NCBI GenBank assembly: GCA_964587525.1
Contig: CAZPLZ010000001.1
Span: 1-53,172, forward strand
Reading direction: 5' to 3'
Origin: CAZPLZ01 sp964587525
GTDB taxonomy: Bacteria; Oederibacteriota; CAKKQC01
Length of the DNA: 53,172 nt
This document shows, in pieces, positions 22,309-30,549 of this stretch (position 1 is the first letter of the stretch; each line of letters opens with the position of its first letter). Below the pieces are notes generated by a model. That model had not been told where the DNA came from. It worked only from the letters and a program-made list of their open reading frames with translations, and made no database searches. The position numbers and the translations under genes were made by a program.

Positions 22309-23307
22309 ATGACGGCTGTGAGCATGAAGCAGCTTTTGGAAGCTGGCATGCACTTTGGCCATCAAGTGCATCGCTGGCACCCGAAGATGCACAAGTACAT
22401 CTTCGGCACCCGCAATGGCATCCACATCATTGATTTGCAAAAGACCATCAGATCGCTTAGGGAATCCTATCAGGCGGTTCGCGATTGTGTCGCGCAAGGT
22501 GGCCTCGTGCTCTTCGTCGGCACCAAGAAACAAGCCCAGCAAGTTATTTTTGAGGAAAGCCAGCGGTGCAATATGTACTGCGTGACCAGCCGATGGGTGG
22601 GAGGCTTGCTCACGAACTTTGGGACCATCCGGAAGAACTTGGCCAAGATGCGTGAGTACGAGCAGATGGAAACCGGCGGCTTGTTGAATCAGCTTCCACG
22701 CAAGGAAGTTGCGTCGATTCGGCGGAAGTGGGGTAAGCTCAAGGAAGCCTTCTCGGGTATTCAGGATCTGCCCAAGGTCCCCGAGGTCTTGTTCATTATC
22801 GATCTCAAGAAGGAGTACATCGCGCTGAACGAGGCGCGGCGGCTGGGCCTGATGGCGGTCGCGATTGTGGACACCAACTGTAACCCGGATGAGGTGACCC
22901 ATGCGATTCCGGGTAACGACGATGCCATCCGTTCCGTCAAGCTGGTCACAAGTTTCATGGCGGACGCCGTGATTGAGGGCCTTCAGGAATGGCAGAACAA
23001 GGGTGGTAAGGCGGCGGTGGCCGAGGCCGAGGCCCAGGCCGAGCCCGAGCCCGAGGCCATGACGCCTGCGAGCGAGGCTGAGCTGGCCGAACAAGTGGCG
23101 GCGGCAGCCCGCGCCCTGAAGAGCGATCCTGAAGAAGAGGGCGCGGAAGAAGATCTCAAGCTCTTTGAGCAGGCTATCAAGGGTGAGTTCCGCGGCGAAG
23201 GCGTCAAAGAAGACGTGGCTGTGGAGGGCGAGGCGGCTCCCGAGGCGGGTGTCGCTCCCGCGGCTCCCCCAGATCCCACCCCGGACACCCCGCCGGCAAC
23301 GAACTAG
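22309..23307 (+). CDS. rpsB: 30S ribosomal protein S2 with long acidic C-terminal tail
   Basis: Binds the head-body junction of the small subunit. Residues 1-235 or so are ordinary S2: MKQLLEAGMHFGHQ, GTRNGIHIIDLQKT, RWVGGLLTNF and DTNCNPD. The remaining roughly 95 residues are an Ala/Glu/Pro-rich tail encoded partly by repeated GAGGCC/GAGCCC units (about 23020-23060), giving 332 residues against the usual 230-260. The tail has no cysteines and ends PDTPPATN. First gene of rpsB-tsf-pyrH-frr-uppS-cdsA. Confidence 0.97.
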   Translation: MTAVSMKQLLEAGMHFGHQVHRWHPKMHKYIFGTRNGIHIIDLQKTIRSLRESYQAVRDCVAQGGLVLFVGTKKQAQQVIFEESQRCNMYCVTSRWVGGLLTNFGTIRKNLAKMREYEQMETGGLLNQLPRKEVASIRRKWGKLKEAFSGIQDLPKVPEVLFIIDLKKEYIALNEARRLGLMAVAIVDTNCNPDEVTHAIPGNDDAIRSVKLVTSFMADAVIEGLQEWQNKGGKAAVAEAEAQAEPEPEAMTPASEAELAEQVAAAARALKSDPEEEGAEEDLKLFEQAIKGEFRGEGVKEDVAVEGEAAPEAGVAPAAPPDPTPDTPPATN

Positions 23308-23315
23308 CGGCTGCC

Positions 23316-23924
23316 GTGCCTCCTGCGGTCGAACACATCAAAAAGTTGCGCGCGCTCACCAGCGCTGGCATCATGGACTGCCGCAAGGCCCTGGAGGAGA
23401 CCAACGGCGATCTCGAGAAGGCCATGGCCCTGCTGCGTGAGCGCGGGGCAGCCACGGCGCTGGCCAGGGAGGGCCGCCAGGCTGAGGAAGGGACCGTCAT
23501 GGCGTACGTGCACCATGGCGGCAAGCTTGGCTCACTCGTCGAGGTGAACTGCGAGAGTGATTTCGTGGCGCGCAACGATGACTTCATCGCGCTGGCGAAG
23601 GAGTTGTCAATGCAGATCGCAGCCACCAGCCCTACGTATGTCTCCAGGGAGGAGGTGCCTGCGGACTTCCTCGAAGCGCAGCGCGCCGAGTTCAAGAAAC
23701 AGGCCGCGACCTTGGGCAAGGCTGCATCGACGGACGCCTACGTGGAGGAGAAGATTGAACAACTCCTGTCGCGGCTTTGCCTCCTGGAACAGCCGTATAT
23801 CCGGGACGCCACGCTCACGATCAAGAACCTCATCACCGACAAGGTGGCGAAATTTAAGGAGCGCATTCGGGTGAAGCGGTTCGAGGTCTTTAAACTTGGC
23901 GAAGGGGGCGACTCCGCTGGGTAA
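23316..23924 (+). CDS. tsf: Elongation factor Ts
   Basis: Nucleotide exchange factor for EF-Tu. 202 residues, the short form found in many bacteria (the second core domain is reduced). Start GTG 23316, 8 bases after rpsB. N-terminal UBA-like segment IKKLRALTSAGIMDCRKAL with EETNGDLEKAMALLRERG, then EGTVMAYVHHGGKLGSLVEVNCESDFVARND, and the C-terminal part ending in the usual LEQPYIRD...KRFEVFKLGEG. Confidence 0.96.
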   Translation: MPPAVEHIKKLRALTSAGIMDCRKALEETNGDLEKAMALLRERGAATALAREGRQAEEGTVMAYVHHGGKLGSLVEVNCESDFVARNDDFIALAKELSMQIAATSPTYVSREEVPADFLEAQRAEFKKQAATLGKAASTDAYVEEKIEQLLSRLCLLEQPYIRDATLTIKNLITDKVAKFKERIRVKRFEVFKLGEGGDSAG

Positions 23925-24657
23925 GCCCGTTGCCCTGCACTCGCGTAAACCGCGCTATCGCCGGGTGATGTTCAAACTGTCGGGCGAAGCCCTGGCGGGG
24001 GGCCCGAACGGCTACGGCATTGCCGCGTCCGTGCTTAAGCGGATCGCGCACGAGGTCGTAGAGGTGCACAACACAGGAGTTTCAATTGGGATCGTGGTTG
24101 GCGGCGGGAACATCTTCCGGGGGACCACCGGCGGGGGGATTGACCGGGTTGGGGCGGACTACATGGGCATGCTAGCCACGGTGATCAACTCGGTTGCGCT
24201 GCAGGATGCCCTGGAGAAGGCAGGCGTTCCGACCCGGGTCATGAGCGCCATCGAGCTGGCCAAAGTCGCTGAGCCCTACATCCGGCGCCGCGCCATGCGG
24301 CATTTAGAAAAAGGGCGGATTGTGATTTTTGCCGGCGGCACCGGTAACCCCTATTTTTCCACCGACACGGCTGCAGCGTTGCGGGCCACCGAGATCGGCG
24401 CCGAGGTCGTTTTGAAGGCTACCAAAGTGGATGGCGTGTACGACCGTGATCCAGCCCGGGCGCGGCGCGCGAAAAAATTTGTGCGCCTCACGTACATGGA
24501 CGTGATTAAGAAAGGACTCAAGGTCATGGATCTGACCGCGCTGACCATGTGCCAGGAAAACAGCCTTCCGATTGTGGTCTTCAACCTGAACGTGCCGGGC
24601 AACATCACGCGCGCGGGGCTGGGTGCTCCGATTGGCACGCTCGTTGGGAACCACTGA
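23896..24657 (+). CDS. pyrH: UMP kinase PyrH
   Basis: Phosphorylates UMP to UDP; hexameric amino-acid-kinase fold. 253 residues. VMFKLSGEALAG at the N-terminus, GIVVGGGNIFRG, DYMGMLATVIN, VIFAGGTGNPYFSTDTAAALRA, and KATKVDGVYDRDP. The TTG at 23896 (overlapping tsf by 29 bases) gives a 24-residue extension before RVMFKLSG; other in-frame starts (GTG 23965, ATG 23968) would cut into the first strand, so the TTG or a nearby non-ATG start is preferred. Confidence 0.95.
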   Translation: MAKGATPLGKPVALHSRKPRYRRVMFKLSGEALAGGPNGYGIAASVLKRIAHEVVEVHNTGVSIGIVVGGGNIFRGTTGGGIDRVGADYMGMLATVINSVALQDALEKAGVPTRVMSAIELAKVAEPYIRRRAMRHLEKGRIVIFAGGTGNPYFSTDTAAALRATEIGAEVVLKATKVDGVYDRDPARARRAKKFVRLTYMDVIKKGLKVMDLTALTMCQENSLPIVVFNLNVPGNITRAGLGAPIGTLVGNH

Positions 24658-24658
24658 C

Positions 24659-25222
24659 ATGGCTGCCGGTGACACGCTGGTCCACGAGGGCGAAGACAAG
24701 ATGAAGAAAACGCTCGGTGTGACTCAACAGGCTCTCTCCGGCATCCGGACTGGCCGCGCGACCCCCGCGCTGGTGGAGAATCTCAAGGTGGACTATTACG
24801 GCGCCAACGCGCCGCTCAAGCAGATTGCCGCGGTGAGCACGCCGGACTCCAAGACGCTGGAGATCCGCCCCTGGGACAAGAATGCCATCCAGCCAATTGA
24901 AAAGGCGATTGCGCAGTCGGATCTCAAGCTCGCGCCTCAGCGGCAAGGTGAGACGATCCGGCTGATCATCCCGCCGCTGACCCAGGAGCGGCGGCTGGAG
25001 CTGATCAAAGTGTCCAAAAAGACTGGGGAGGACGGCAAGGTGTCCATCCGCGCCATTCGGCAGGAGACCAACAACAGGCTGAAGGACGCCAAGGACGCTA
25101 AGACCATTTCGGATGACGAGCTCCGCAAGTTGACCGCTTTAGTGCAGAAACTGACGGACCAGTACACTGGCGAGATCGATGAGTTTCTCGCTCACAAAGA
25201 GCAAGAAATCACCACCCTTTGA
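24659..25222 (+). CDS. frr: Ribosome recycling factor
   Basis: Splits post-termination ribosomes together with EF-G. 187 residues from ATG 24659, one base after the pyrH stop; E. coli RRF has 185. Characteristic segments: ALSGIRTGRATPALVENL, VDYYGANAPLKQIA, QGETIRLIIPPLTQERR and the C-terminal ALVQKLTDQYTGEIDEFLAHKEQEI helix. The frame is open upstream but the extension would lie inside pyrH. Confidence 0.97.
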   Translation: MAAGDTLVHEGEDKMKKTLGVTQQALSGIRTGRATPALVENLKVDYYGANAPLKQIAAVSTPDSKTLEIRPWDKNAIQPIEKAIAQSDLKLAPQRQGETIRLIIPPLTQERRLELIKVSKKTGEDGKVSIRAIRQETNNRLKDAKDAKTISDDELRKLTALVQKLTDQYTGEIDEFLAHKEQEITTL

Positions 25223-25943
25223 CTTAGATCCCACAAGGCTTCCACAGCATGTGGCGATCATCATGGATGGCAACGGGCGGTGGGCCCGGGCCCGGCACCT
25301 GCCTCGTATCGTGGGGCACCGTGCGGGCGTGCGGTCGGTGCGCGAGGTGGTTAGGACCTGCGCAGAACTTGGTATCAAGGCGCTGACCCTCTACGCGTTT
25401 TCCGCCGACAACTGGAAGCGCCCTCCTGAGGAAGTGAGCGCCCTCATGCGGCTGCTCGTCCGGTACCTGCGGCTTGAGCTGGGGGAGTTAAAGCGCCAGC
25501 AGATCAGGCTGCAGACGATCGGGCACGTGGAACGGCTGCCGGGTGCTGCGAAGGCGTGGCTGCGGCGCGTTCAACGCGAGACGGCGCATCACAAGGGGCT
25601 CGTGCTGACGCTGGCGCTGAACTACAGCGCGCGGCAGGAAATCCTTGACGCGGCGCGGCGGATGGCCATGCAGTTCAAGCAGCGCAACGGCCAGGTTAGG
25701 AAGCTGCTCCACCGCGATGATTTCCGGCAGTTCCTGTCCACCGCGCGGCTGCCGGACCCGGATCTTGTGATCCGCACCAGCGGGGAGATGCGGCTATCTG
25801 ATTTCCTGCTCTGGCAGGCCGCGTACGCTGAGCTGTGGTTCACACCTGTCCTGTGGCCGGAATTCCGGAAAGCCAACCTGCTGGAGGCGCTGCGTGTCTT
25901 TCAGAAACGTCAGCGCCGCTTTGGAGCAGCGACCGACACCTGA
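25179..25943 (+). CDS. uppS: Undecaprenyl diphosphate synthase
   Basis: Cis-prenyltransferase that makes the C55 lipid carrier for peptidoglycan and other envelope polymers. 254 residues. VAIIMDGNGRWA with the catalytic Asp, GHRAGVRSVREVV, LTLYAFSADNWKRP, LTLALNYSARQEI, DPDLVIRTSGEMRLSDFLLWQAAYAELWFT and WPEF. The ATG at 25179 lies inside frr (44-base overlap); no ATG lies between it and the core, so a shorter version would need a rare start near 25250. Confidence 0.95.
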   Translation: MSFSLTKSKKSPPFDLDPTRLPQHVAIIMDGNGRWARARHLPRIVGHRAGVRSVREVVRTCAELGIKALTLYAFSADNWKRPPEEVSALMRLLVRYLRLELGELKRQQIRLQTIGHVERLPGAAKAWLRRVQRETAHHKGLVLTLALNYSARQEILDAARRMAMQFKQRNGQVRKLLHRDDFRQFLSTARLPDPDLVIRTSGEMRLSDFLLWQAAYAELWFTPVLWPEFRKANLLEALRVFQKRQRRFGAATDT

Positions 25944-25956
25944 TCAGCGCCTGACC

Positions 25957-26823
25957 ATGTCCAATTTCCTGCTGCGGGTCCTCACCGCCGCTGTGCTCGT
26001 GCCGGCGGTGGGTTTCCTGCTCTTCCTGGATAACCCCCTCTATTTCTGTCTGTTGGTCCCGGTGGTCAGTCTCTTGGCCGTGCACGAGCTCTTTCGGATG
26101 CTTCGGCACGGGGGCTATCAGCCTTTCGCTGCGTTCGGATATGTCATGGTGGTGGCGATGCAGCTCGCGGCGTACACCGTATTTAAGCCCCTGGAGTTTA
26201 CCGGTCCGATTCTCGTCCCGGCTGTCCTCCTGACCATCCTGGTGACCGGCGCGTTGCTGGCCCAGTTTCCCCGGGGCCATCAGGATGCCAACTTTTCGAA
26301 CATGTGCGTGACGCTGTTTGCCGTGTTGTACGTGGGTTGGCTGGCAGGGTTCCTGATCCGGCTGAGGGGCATGGTGGAGGGCACGCAGTGGGTGTTTCTG
26401 CTCCTCTTCACGACGTGGATCTTCGACACGGCCGCGTATGCCTGGGGGGTGAATTTCGGGCGGGCCCGGCTCTGGCCCCGGGTGTCACCGGGAAAGACCT
26501 GGGAAGGGCTGTTCGGTGGCGTCGTGTTCACCGTCGCCATCGTGTGTGGGGTGAGCTGGCTGCTGGAGTCCTTCCCCAAGTTGCCGCAGGTGTTTCCATC
26601 CCGCGCCGGTGGCCAGTTCTTGCTCTTGCTAACGCTGGCAGTCTGTGTGGCCGCCCAGCTTGGCGATCTGGTGGAATCCATGATCAAGCGCACCATGCGG
26701 GTGAAGGATTCCAACTCCCTCCTGCCAGGCCACGGCGGGTTGCTGGACAAGCTGGACAGCCTCCTGTTCACCGCGCCGCTCATGTACTTCGCTGCCCTGT
26801 TCGCGGAAGGTTCTGTGCGGTAG
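25957..26823 (+). CDS. cdsA: Phosphatidate cytidylyltransferase CdsA
   Basis: Makes CDP-diacylglycerol for phospholipid synthesis at the inner membrane. 288 residues from ATG 25957 with about eight hydrophobic helices. Signature near the C-terminus: SMIKRTMRVKDSN then LLPGHGGLLDKLDSLL, and the upstream VSPGKTWEGLFGG. The position after uppS is the classic order; dxr and rseP, often next, are absent here. Confidence 0.95.
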   Translation: MSNFLLRVLTAAVLVPAVGFLLFLDNPLYFCLLVPVVSLLAVHELFRMLRHGGYQPFAAFGYVMVVAMQLAAYTVFKPLEFTGPILVPAVLLTILVTGALLAQFPRGHQDANFSNMCVTLFAVLYVGWLAGFLIRLRGMVEGTQWVFLLLFTTWIFDTAAYAWGVNFGRARLWPRVSPGKTWEGLFGGVVFTVAIVCGVSWLLESFPKLPQVFPSRAGGQFLLLLTLAVCVAAQLGDLVESMIKRTMRVKDSNSLLPGHGGLLDKLDSLLFTAPLMYFAALFAEGSVR

Positions 26824-26840
26824 CTCGTTCTCTCTCTTAA

Positions 26841-28004
26841 GTGATTCCGCGCCCATTTTGGCTTGTAGCGTTATCGGGCTTGATGGCGATTCCAGTTCAC
26901 GCCAACGTGTACGGCCAGTGGACGAACAGCCCTCCCGATGATCCGAGATATTTTCCCCTGGCTGTCTGGCTCCAGGCTCCCCAGAACGCGGAAAAGTTCA
27001 AAGCCGCGGGGATCAACTGCTATGTCGGCCTGTGGAAGGGGCCCACCGAGGAGCAACTGGTGGCGCTCAAGGCAGCCGGGATGCCGGTCATCTGCGAGCA
27101 GAACGACATCGGGCTCAAGCACAAGTCAAATCCGATCATCATCGGCTGGATGCACGGGGATGAGCCCGACAACGCGCAATCCCTGGGGGAAGGCGAGGGG
27201 TACGGTCCGCCCGTCCCGTCACGGGATATTGTCCGATATTACCGTAAGCTCCGCATGGCTGATCCCACCCGCCCGGTGCTGCTGAACTTAGGCCAGGGAG
27301 TGGCGTGGGACGACTGGTACGGTCGGGGGGTACGCACCAACAAGCCTGAAGATTACCCCAAGTACCTCAAGGGTTGCGACATTGCCTCATTCGACATCTA
27401 TCCGGCTGTCCATGAGCATCCCGAGGTTGCGGGCAACCTGTGGTTTGTGCCCAGGGGCGTAGAACGCCTGCGGCGGTGGACCAAGGGGCGGAAAGTCGTC
27501 TGGAACTGCATCGAGGCTTCCCGCATTGGCAATGTGCAGGTAAAGCCGACCCCAGTCCAGATCAAGGCGGAGGTCTGGATGTCGCTCATCCATGGCTCCA
27601 TGGGCCTGATCTACTTTGTACACCAGTTCAAGCCAAAGTTCGTGGAAGCCAGCCTGCTGGCCGATCCGGAGCTCCTGAAGGCGGTGACCGAGATCAATGC
27701 GCAGATCCATGAGCTGGCCCCGGTTCTCAACAGCCCTACGATTGAGCACGGCGGCACCGTGGAATCATCCTCACCGGAAGTTCCAATTGCGCTGATGGTG
27801 AAGCGCCACGCCGGCGCGACTTACGTGTTTTCCGTAGCGATGCGCGGGCAGTCAGTCACCGGCTCCTTCACCCTCCGCGGACTGAAGGGGACAACGACAG
27901 GCGAGGTGCTCGGTGAAAGAAGAACGTTGAAGGTGCGCGGTGGCCGTTTCCAGGACGATTTCGATGGCTACGGCGTCCACCTCTACCGAATAACCGCCAG
28001 GTGA
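26841..28004 (+). CDS. Secreted glycoside-hydrolase-like TIM barrel protein
   Basis: 387 residues starting at GTG 26841 with a signal peptide (hydrophobic about 7-18, cleavage near VHA-N). The body looks like a GH-A type (beta/alpha)8 barrel: FKAAGINCYVGLWKGP, IIGWMHGDEPDN with Glu108 as candidate acid/base, DIASFDIYPAVHEHP, VVWNCIEAS with Glu225 as candidate nucleophile, and AEVWMSLIHGSMGLIYFVH. A C-terminal beta domain follows from about 300. No specific family or substrate is claimed. It is 17 bases after cdsA but its content (export, accessory function) differs from that operon. Confidence 0.6.
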   Translation: MIPRPFWLVALSGLMAIPVHANVYGQWTNSPPDDPRYFPLAVWLQAPQNAEKFKAAGINCYVGLWKGPTEEQLVALKAAGMPVICEQNDIGLKHKSNPIIIGWMHGDEPDNAQSLGEGEGYGPPVPSRDIVRYYRKLRMADPTRPVLLNLGQGVAWDDWYGRGVRTNKPEDYPKYLKGCDIASFDIYPAVHEHPEVAGNLWFVPRGVERLRRWTKGRKVVWNCIEASRIGNVQVKPTPVQIKAEVWMSLIHGSMGLIYFVHQFKPKFVEASLLADPELLKAVTEINAQIHELAPVLNSPTIEHGGTVESSSPEVPIALMVKRHAGATYVFSVAMRGQSVTGSFTLRGLKGTTTGEVLGERRTLKVRGGRFQDDFDGYGVHLYRITAR

Positions 28005-28009
28005 ACATA

Positions 28010-28125
28010 TGACCGTGGTCCACGTGTGAAGGGTTGCTATCGTAAAACACCCGGTATTCACTCACCCGAAGCTCCCAGATGGAAGGGATGGCGGGCCAGG
28101 GGACGATTCTTAGACATCGAGGGAA
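28010..28125 (-). pseudogene. relE/parE-like toxin remnant
   Basis: On the minus strand one frame reads SKNRPLARHP and the next frame, after a shift near 28080-28090, reads SIWELRVSEYRVFYDSN. Joined, they match the core of a RelE-type toxin subfamily (KNRxPL...WELRVGEYRVFYD). The N-terminal part is not recognisable and the C-terminal strands are lost after YDSNPSH. No antitoxin is visible beside it. The rest of the gap (28126-28310) shows no gene I can support. Confidence 0.5.
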
Positions 28126-28310
28126 GCAAGTCGTACAAGTTTCCACCTGATGCCGCGTCTGCCCCGCGAGTCCGGCAAGGTGGATTATGTGGAGAAGATC
28201 GTGAAATACTGAACGGGCAATATCTCAATTGCGTGCTCAATCGCATATCAATTACCACCTGCACTGTGGGCCCGCGGCGGCGGGAATCAGCGACCGCGTT
28301 GCTACTACGA

Positions 28311-29888
28311 TCAGTCGGTTTGGCCCGGCTTTTCCTGCAACGGGGCGCGGGAGAATCGACATCCTCTCCGTGGGGGGCAGGGCGGTGTCCAGAACGTCCA
28401 GGTTGTACCGAACCGGAGTGAGAAATCGTGTGTGGTGAAGTCGTCGATGTCGACAATGTCTCCAAGCGTCGACACTCGCCCATAGCTCCGCCAATCGGAG
28501 TTCAGTGCAATCCAAGCCTGGCAGGAGCGGACGAGGTGGACTGCCAGGCCAGCGTCCACTCTGTACGATGGAGGGCTGAACCGTGCGGGCTCCTTCCTTC
28601 CAGAAGGTACTGTTGTCACATTCTGGATTTTCGCTGTACTAACACCGACGCTACCTCCAAAGAAAGGGCGCCAGCGTTTCTGCGGGAATAAGTAGAACTC
28701 GAGGGACATTGCCATATCCAGATTCCTGACTTCCTGGGACTGTTGTGGGTCGGCAATCGTGTGTTCCGACATGCCGAGGCGAAAGCCGTATTCCATTGCC
28801 AGATTCTTGAATCGCGCCTCATTCTTAGGATCGACGAAGAGAAAGAAGTAGCTTAGGGTGGCCTCTAATCCTATGCCTGGATCGACTTTGGGTACGTCCA
28901 TGGTGATTCCGGTTGTCGGGAAGCTGTAACTCTGTGCCCTCTCGAGGCCGGGCCCCATGCTGTTGGGATTTACCGCCAGGCTGACGGCGAGGCCCGGCTG
29001 CATACTGGAAAAGCCCGGCGCTTGCCGGTGAGACTCTGTTTGTTTCACGCCCGTTGTGGGTGACGGAGGCGCGGGTCGGGCGTGGGGAAGGGTGGCGAAG
29101 AGCTTGTCGGTGGCTTCTTTCATCAATGGAAAGAGCATGTGCGAGCCCGCTCTTTCGGCGGCCCAGTTGATCAACAAGGCTGCCGCGCACCCGATACCGA
29201 GATCTCTGCCTGTGTCTCCGGTGCTCTCGCGTGTTTGGGTCTGGTGGATGGATTCAGAATGACTCCAAAGGCAATTGCCGCTGGGGTCCACCAGTTCTGC
29301 ACCTACTCCAACTGCCTGATGCGAGCCTCTTCCCGCTGAAAGCGCGAACAGGAGCCCCATCTTCTTGAGTTTTTCCAGTTCTCCGTACAGCAGGGCCGAT
29401 ACCTCGAGTGTCTGTGCGAGTTCGGTGGGATTGCGTGAGCGGAGTTGGCCTCCTTGAGTTATTCCCAGTTGCCTCAACTTGCGGTCGGTTTCTTCGAGAG
29501 AGATTGGCTGGTAGCCTCTCCGTTTGAGGGCCAGATGCGCAAGCCTCCGCACGACCGTGGGGGCGGCGACATCATTAGTGTAGTTGAGGAAGGGGAGTAC
29601 CGCGACGCTGGAAGGCGCTCCGTAGGGCTGTCTGACAAGCGGGACCTTTCTGCAATGCGCGCACCCCCCACAGCACAATACGTAGGTTGCGAAGAGGAAT
29701 GCCGTGACGATCAATCCCGCAAGCTGGTTCGCTTTCTGGCGACGGTCCGTCACCTTGCCCGTCTTCCGGTTGAACGACCAGGAGGCCGGCTTCACGACCT
29801 TGCCCGTCGTCCGGTCGTTAACTTCCCACCACTTCTTGGGATCGTGCTTGGTGTCTACATGGAACTGCTGCCCAGAGTGGTCCTTCAT
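28311..29888 (-). CDS. GNA1162/DUF799-like lipoprotein domain fused to a beta-barrel domain
   Basis: 525 residues in three parts. Residues 1-55 are a charged soluble segment (KWWEVNDRTTGKVVKP, FNRKTGKVTDRRQK). Next comes a hydrophobic stretch with a lipobox-like end (about 57-77, LCCGGC). Residues about 85-245 resemble the GNA1162/DUF799 family, which assists outer-membrane processes: SVAVLPFLNYTNDVAAP, RRGYQPISLEETDRKLRQLGITQGG, VSALLYGEL. The C-terminal 230 residues look like an 8-strand outer membrane barrel (FFGGSVGVSTAKI, DAGLAVHLVRS, FSLRFGTTWTFW). If translation starts at an internal TTG (GLIVTAF) it would be an ordinary lipoprotein signal. It starts 17 bases after the mazF stop. Composition is less GC-rich than neighbours, suggesting transfer. 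Confidence 0.6.
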   Translation of the reverse strand: MKDHSGQQFHVDTKHDPKKWWEVNDRTTGKVVKPASWSFNRKTGKVTDRRQKANQLAGLIVTAFLFATYVLCCGGCAHCRKVPLVRQPYGAPSSVAVLPFLNYTNDVAAPTVVRRLAHLALKRRGYQPISLEETDRKLRQLGITQGGQLRSRNPTELAQTLEVSALLYGELEKLKKMGLLFALSAGRGSHQAVGVGAELVDPSGNCLWSHSESIHQTQTRESTGDTGRDLGIGCAAALLINWAAERAGSHMLFPLMKEATDKLFATLPHARPAPPSPTTGVKQTESHRQAPGFSSMQPGLAVSLAVNPNSMGPGLERAQSYSFPTTGITMDVPKVDPGIGLEATLSYFFLFVDPKNEARFKNLAMEYGFRLGMSEHTIADPQQSQEVRNLDMAMSLEFYLFPQKRWRPFFGGSVGVSTAKIQNVTTVPSGRKEPARFSPPSYRVDAGLAVHLVRSCQAWIALNSDWRSYGRVSTLGDIVDIDDFTTHDFSLRFGTTWTFWTPPCPPRRGCRFSRAPLQEKPGQTD

Positions 29889-29905
29889 TTTCTTGCGTCG
29901 GAGAT

Positions 29906-30223
29906 TTAGTCTTTTAATCCGAGGGCGTACTTCAAAGCCTCATCCAGCGCTGCCACCTTGGAAGGGGAAAGAAGGCTCACGCGCTCCGTCAAAGTCTTTC
30001 TGGGAATCGTAGCGATCGTATCCAGATTAGCCGCACAGGATCGTGGAAGTCCCTCCTCGTTCCCGAGCGGGACCTCAATGGGAAGGTGGCGAATGCGTGT
30101 TGTTACGGGCGCCACTGTGATCAATTCCCGAATCCCGTAAGCCTCGTCCCGCGATAGAAGAACCACGGGTCTCCGACCTGCGGGTTGCGGAAGCTCGGCC
30201 CACCAGACCTCGCCACGCCTCAT
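29906..30223 (-). CDS. mazF: MazF/PemK-family endoribonuclease toxin
   Basis: 105 residues. N-terminal MRRGEVWWAELPQPAGRRPVVLLSRDEA is the conserved MazF start (GEVWWA, RPVVLLSRD with the catalytic Arg), followed by APVTTRIRHLPIEVPL with the catalytic Thr region and CAANLDTIATIPRKTL. It appears complete and should cut mRNA at a short sequence. Its ATG overlaps the antitoxin stop by four bases (30220-30223). Confidence 0.9.
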   Translation of the reverse strand: MRRGEVWWAELPQPAGRRPVVLLSRDEAYGIRELITVAPVTTRIRHLPIEVPLGNEEGLPRSCAANLDTIATIPRKTLTERVSLLSPSKVAALDEALKYALGLKD

Positions 30224-30477
30224 TCCCAGGCTTCCTGGGCCAGAAGCGCGGTAGCCGCAGCCTCAGCCGCTTTGACCTCCTCGGCTCCTTCAGGCATCTT
30301 TTTGTATCCCTCTACGTATTGCCTAGCGCGAGCCTCCTTGCGTCCCCGTTCGAGGATTTCCAAGACTGCCCTGAGAATGAAGGTGCTGCGACTTTCCCCG
30401 TTTTTCCGGCGGAGCTTTTCCACCTCATCAGCTACGTTCCGAGGAAGGGTGATCGACAACTTCTGGCTTGTCCCCAT
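30220..30477 (-). CDS. Ribbon-helix-helix antitoxin (MazE-like)
   Basis: 85 residues. KLSITLPRNVADEVEKLRRKNGESRSTFILRAVLEILERG is a ribbon-helix-helix DNA-binding domain (strand then two helices); the Glu/Ala-rich C-terminus (about 45-85) should bind the toxin. The ribosome site GGAGG sits just upstream of the ATG at 30477. Two tandem 11-base repeats at 30492-30513 are placed to act as its operator. Confidence 0.85.
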   Translation of the reverse strand: MGTSQKLSITLPRNVADEVEKLRRKNGESRSTFILRAVLEILERGRKEARARQYVEGYKKMPEGAEEVKAAEAAATALLAQEAWE

Positions 30478-30491
30478 CTGATCCTCCTTTC

Positions 30492-30513
30492 ATCCTACCA
30501 CAATCCTACCACA
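30492..30513 (-). promoter_or_regulatory. Tandem operator-like repeat of the mazEF promoter
   Basis: ATCCTACCACA occurs twice without gap (30492-30502 and 30503-30513), i.e. TGTGGTAGGAT twice on the coding strand, 15 bases before the antitoxin start. The 11-base period is one helical turn, the spacing used by cooperatively binding ribbon-helix-helix dimers. The TAGGAT units may also serve as -10. Confidence 0.55.
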
Positions 30514-30549
30514 TTGTCCCTTGGAAGCCCCAGGGTGCTGTTCCGTCAG

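Noticed and set aside
28137..28215. Short plus-strand frame ending in VDYVEKIVKY
   Set aside because: Looks like a possible gene end, but no start, family or context supports it.
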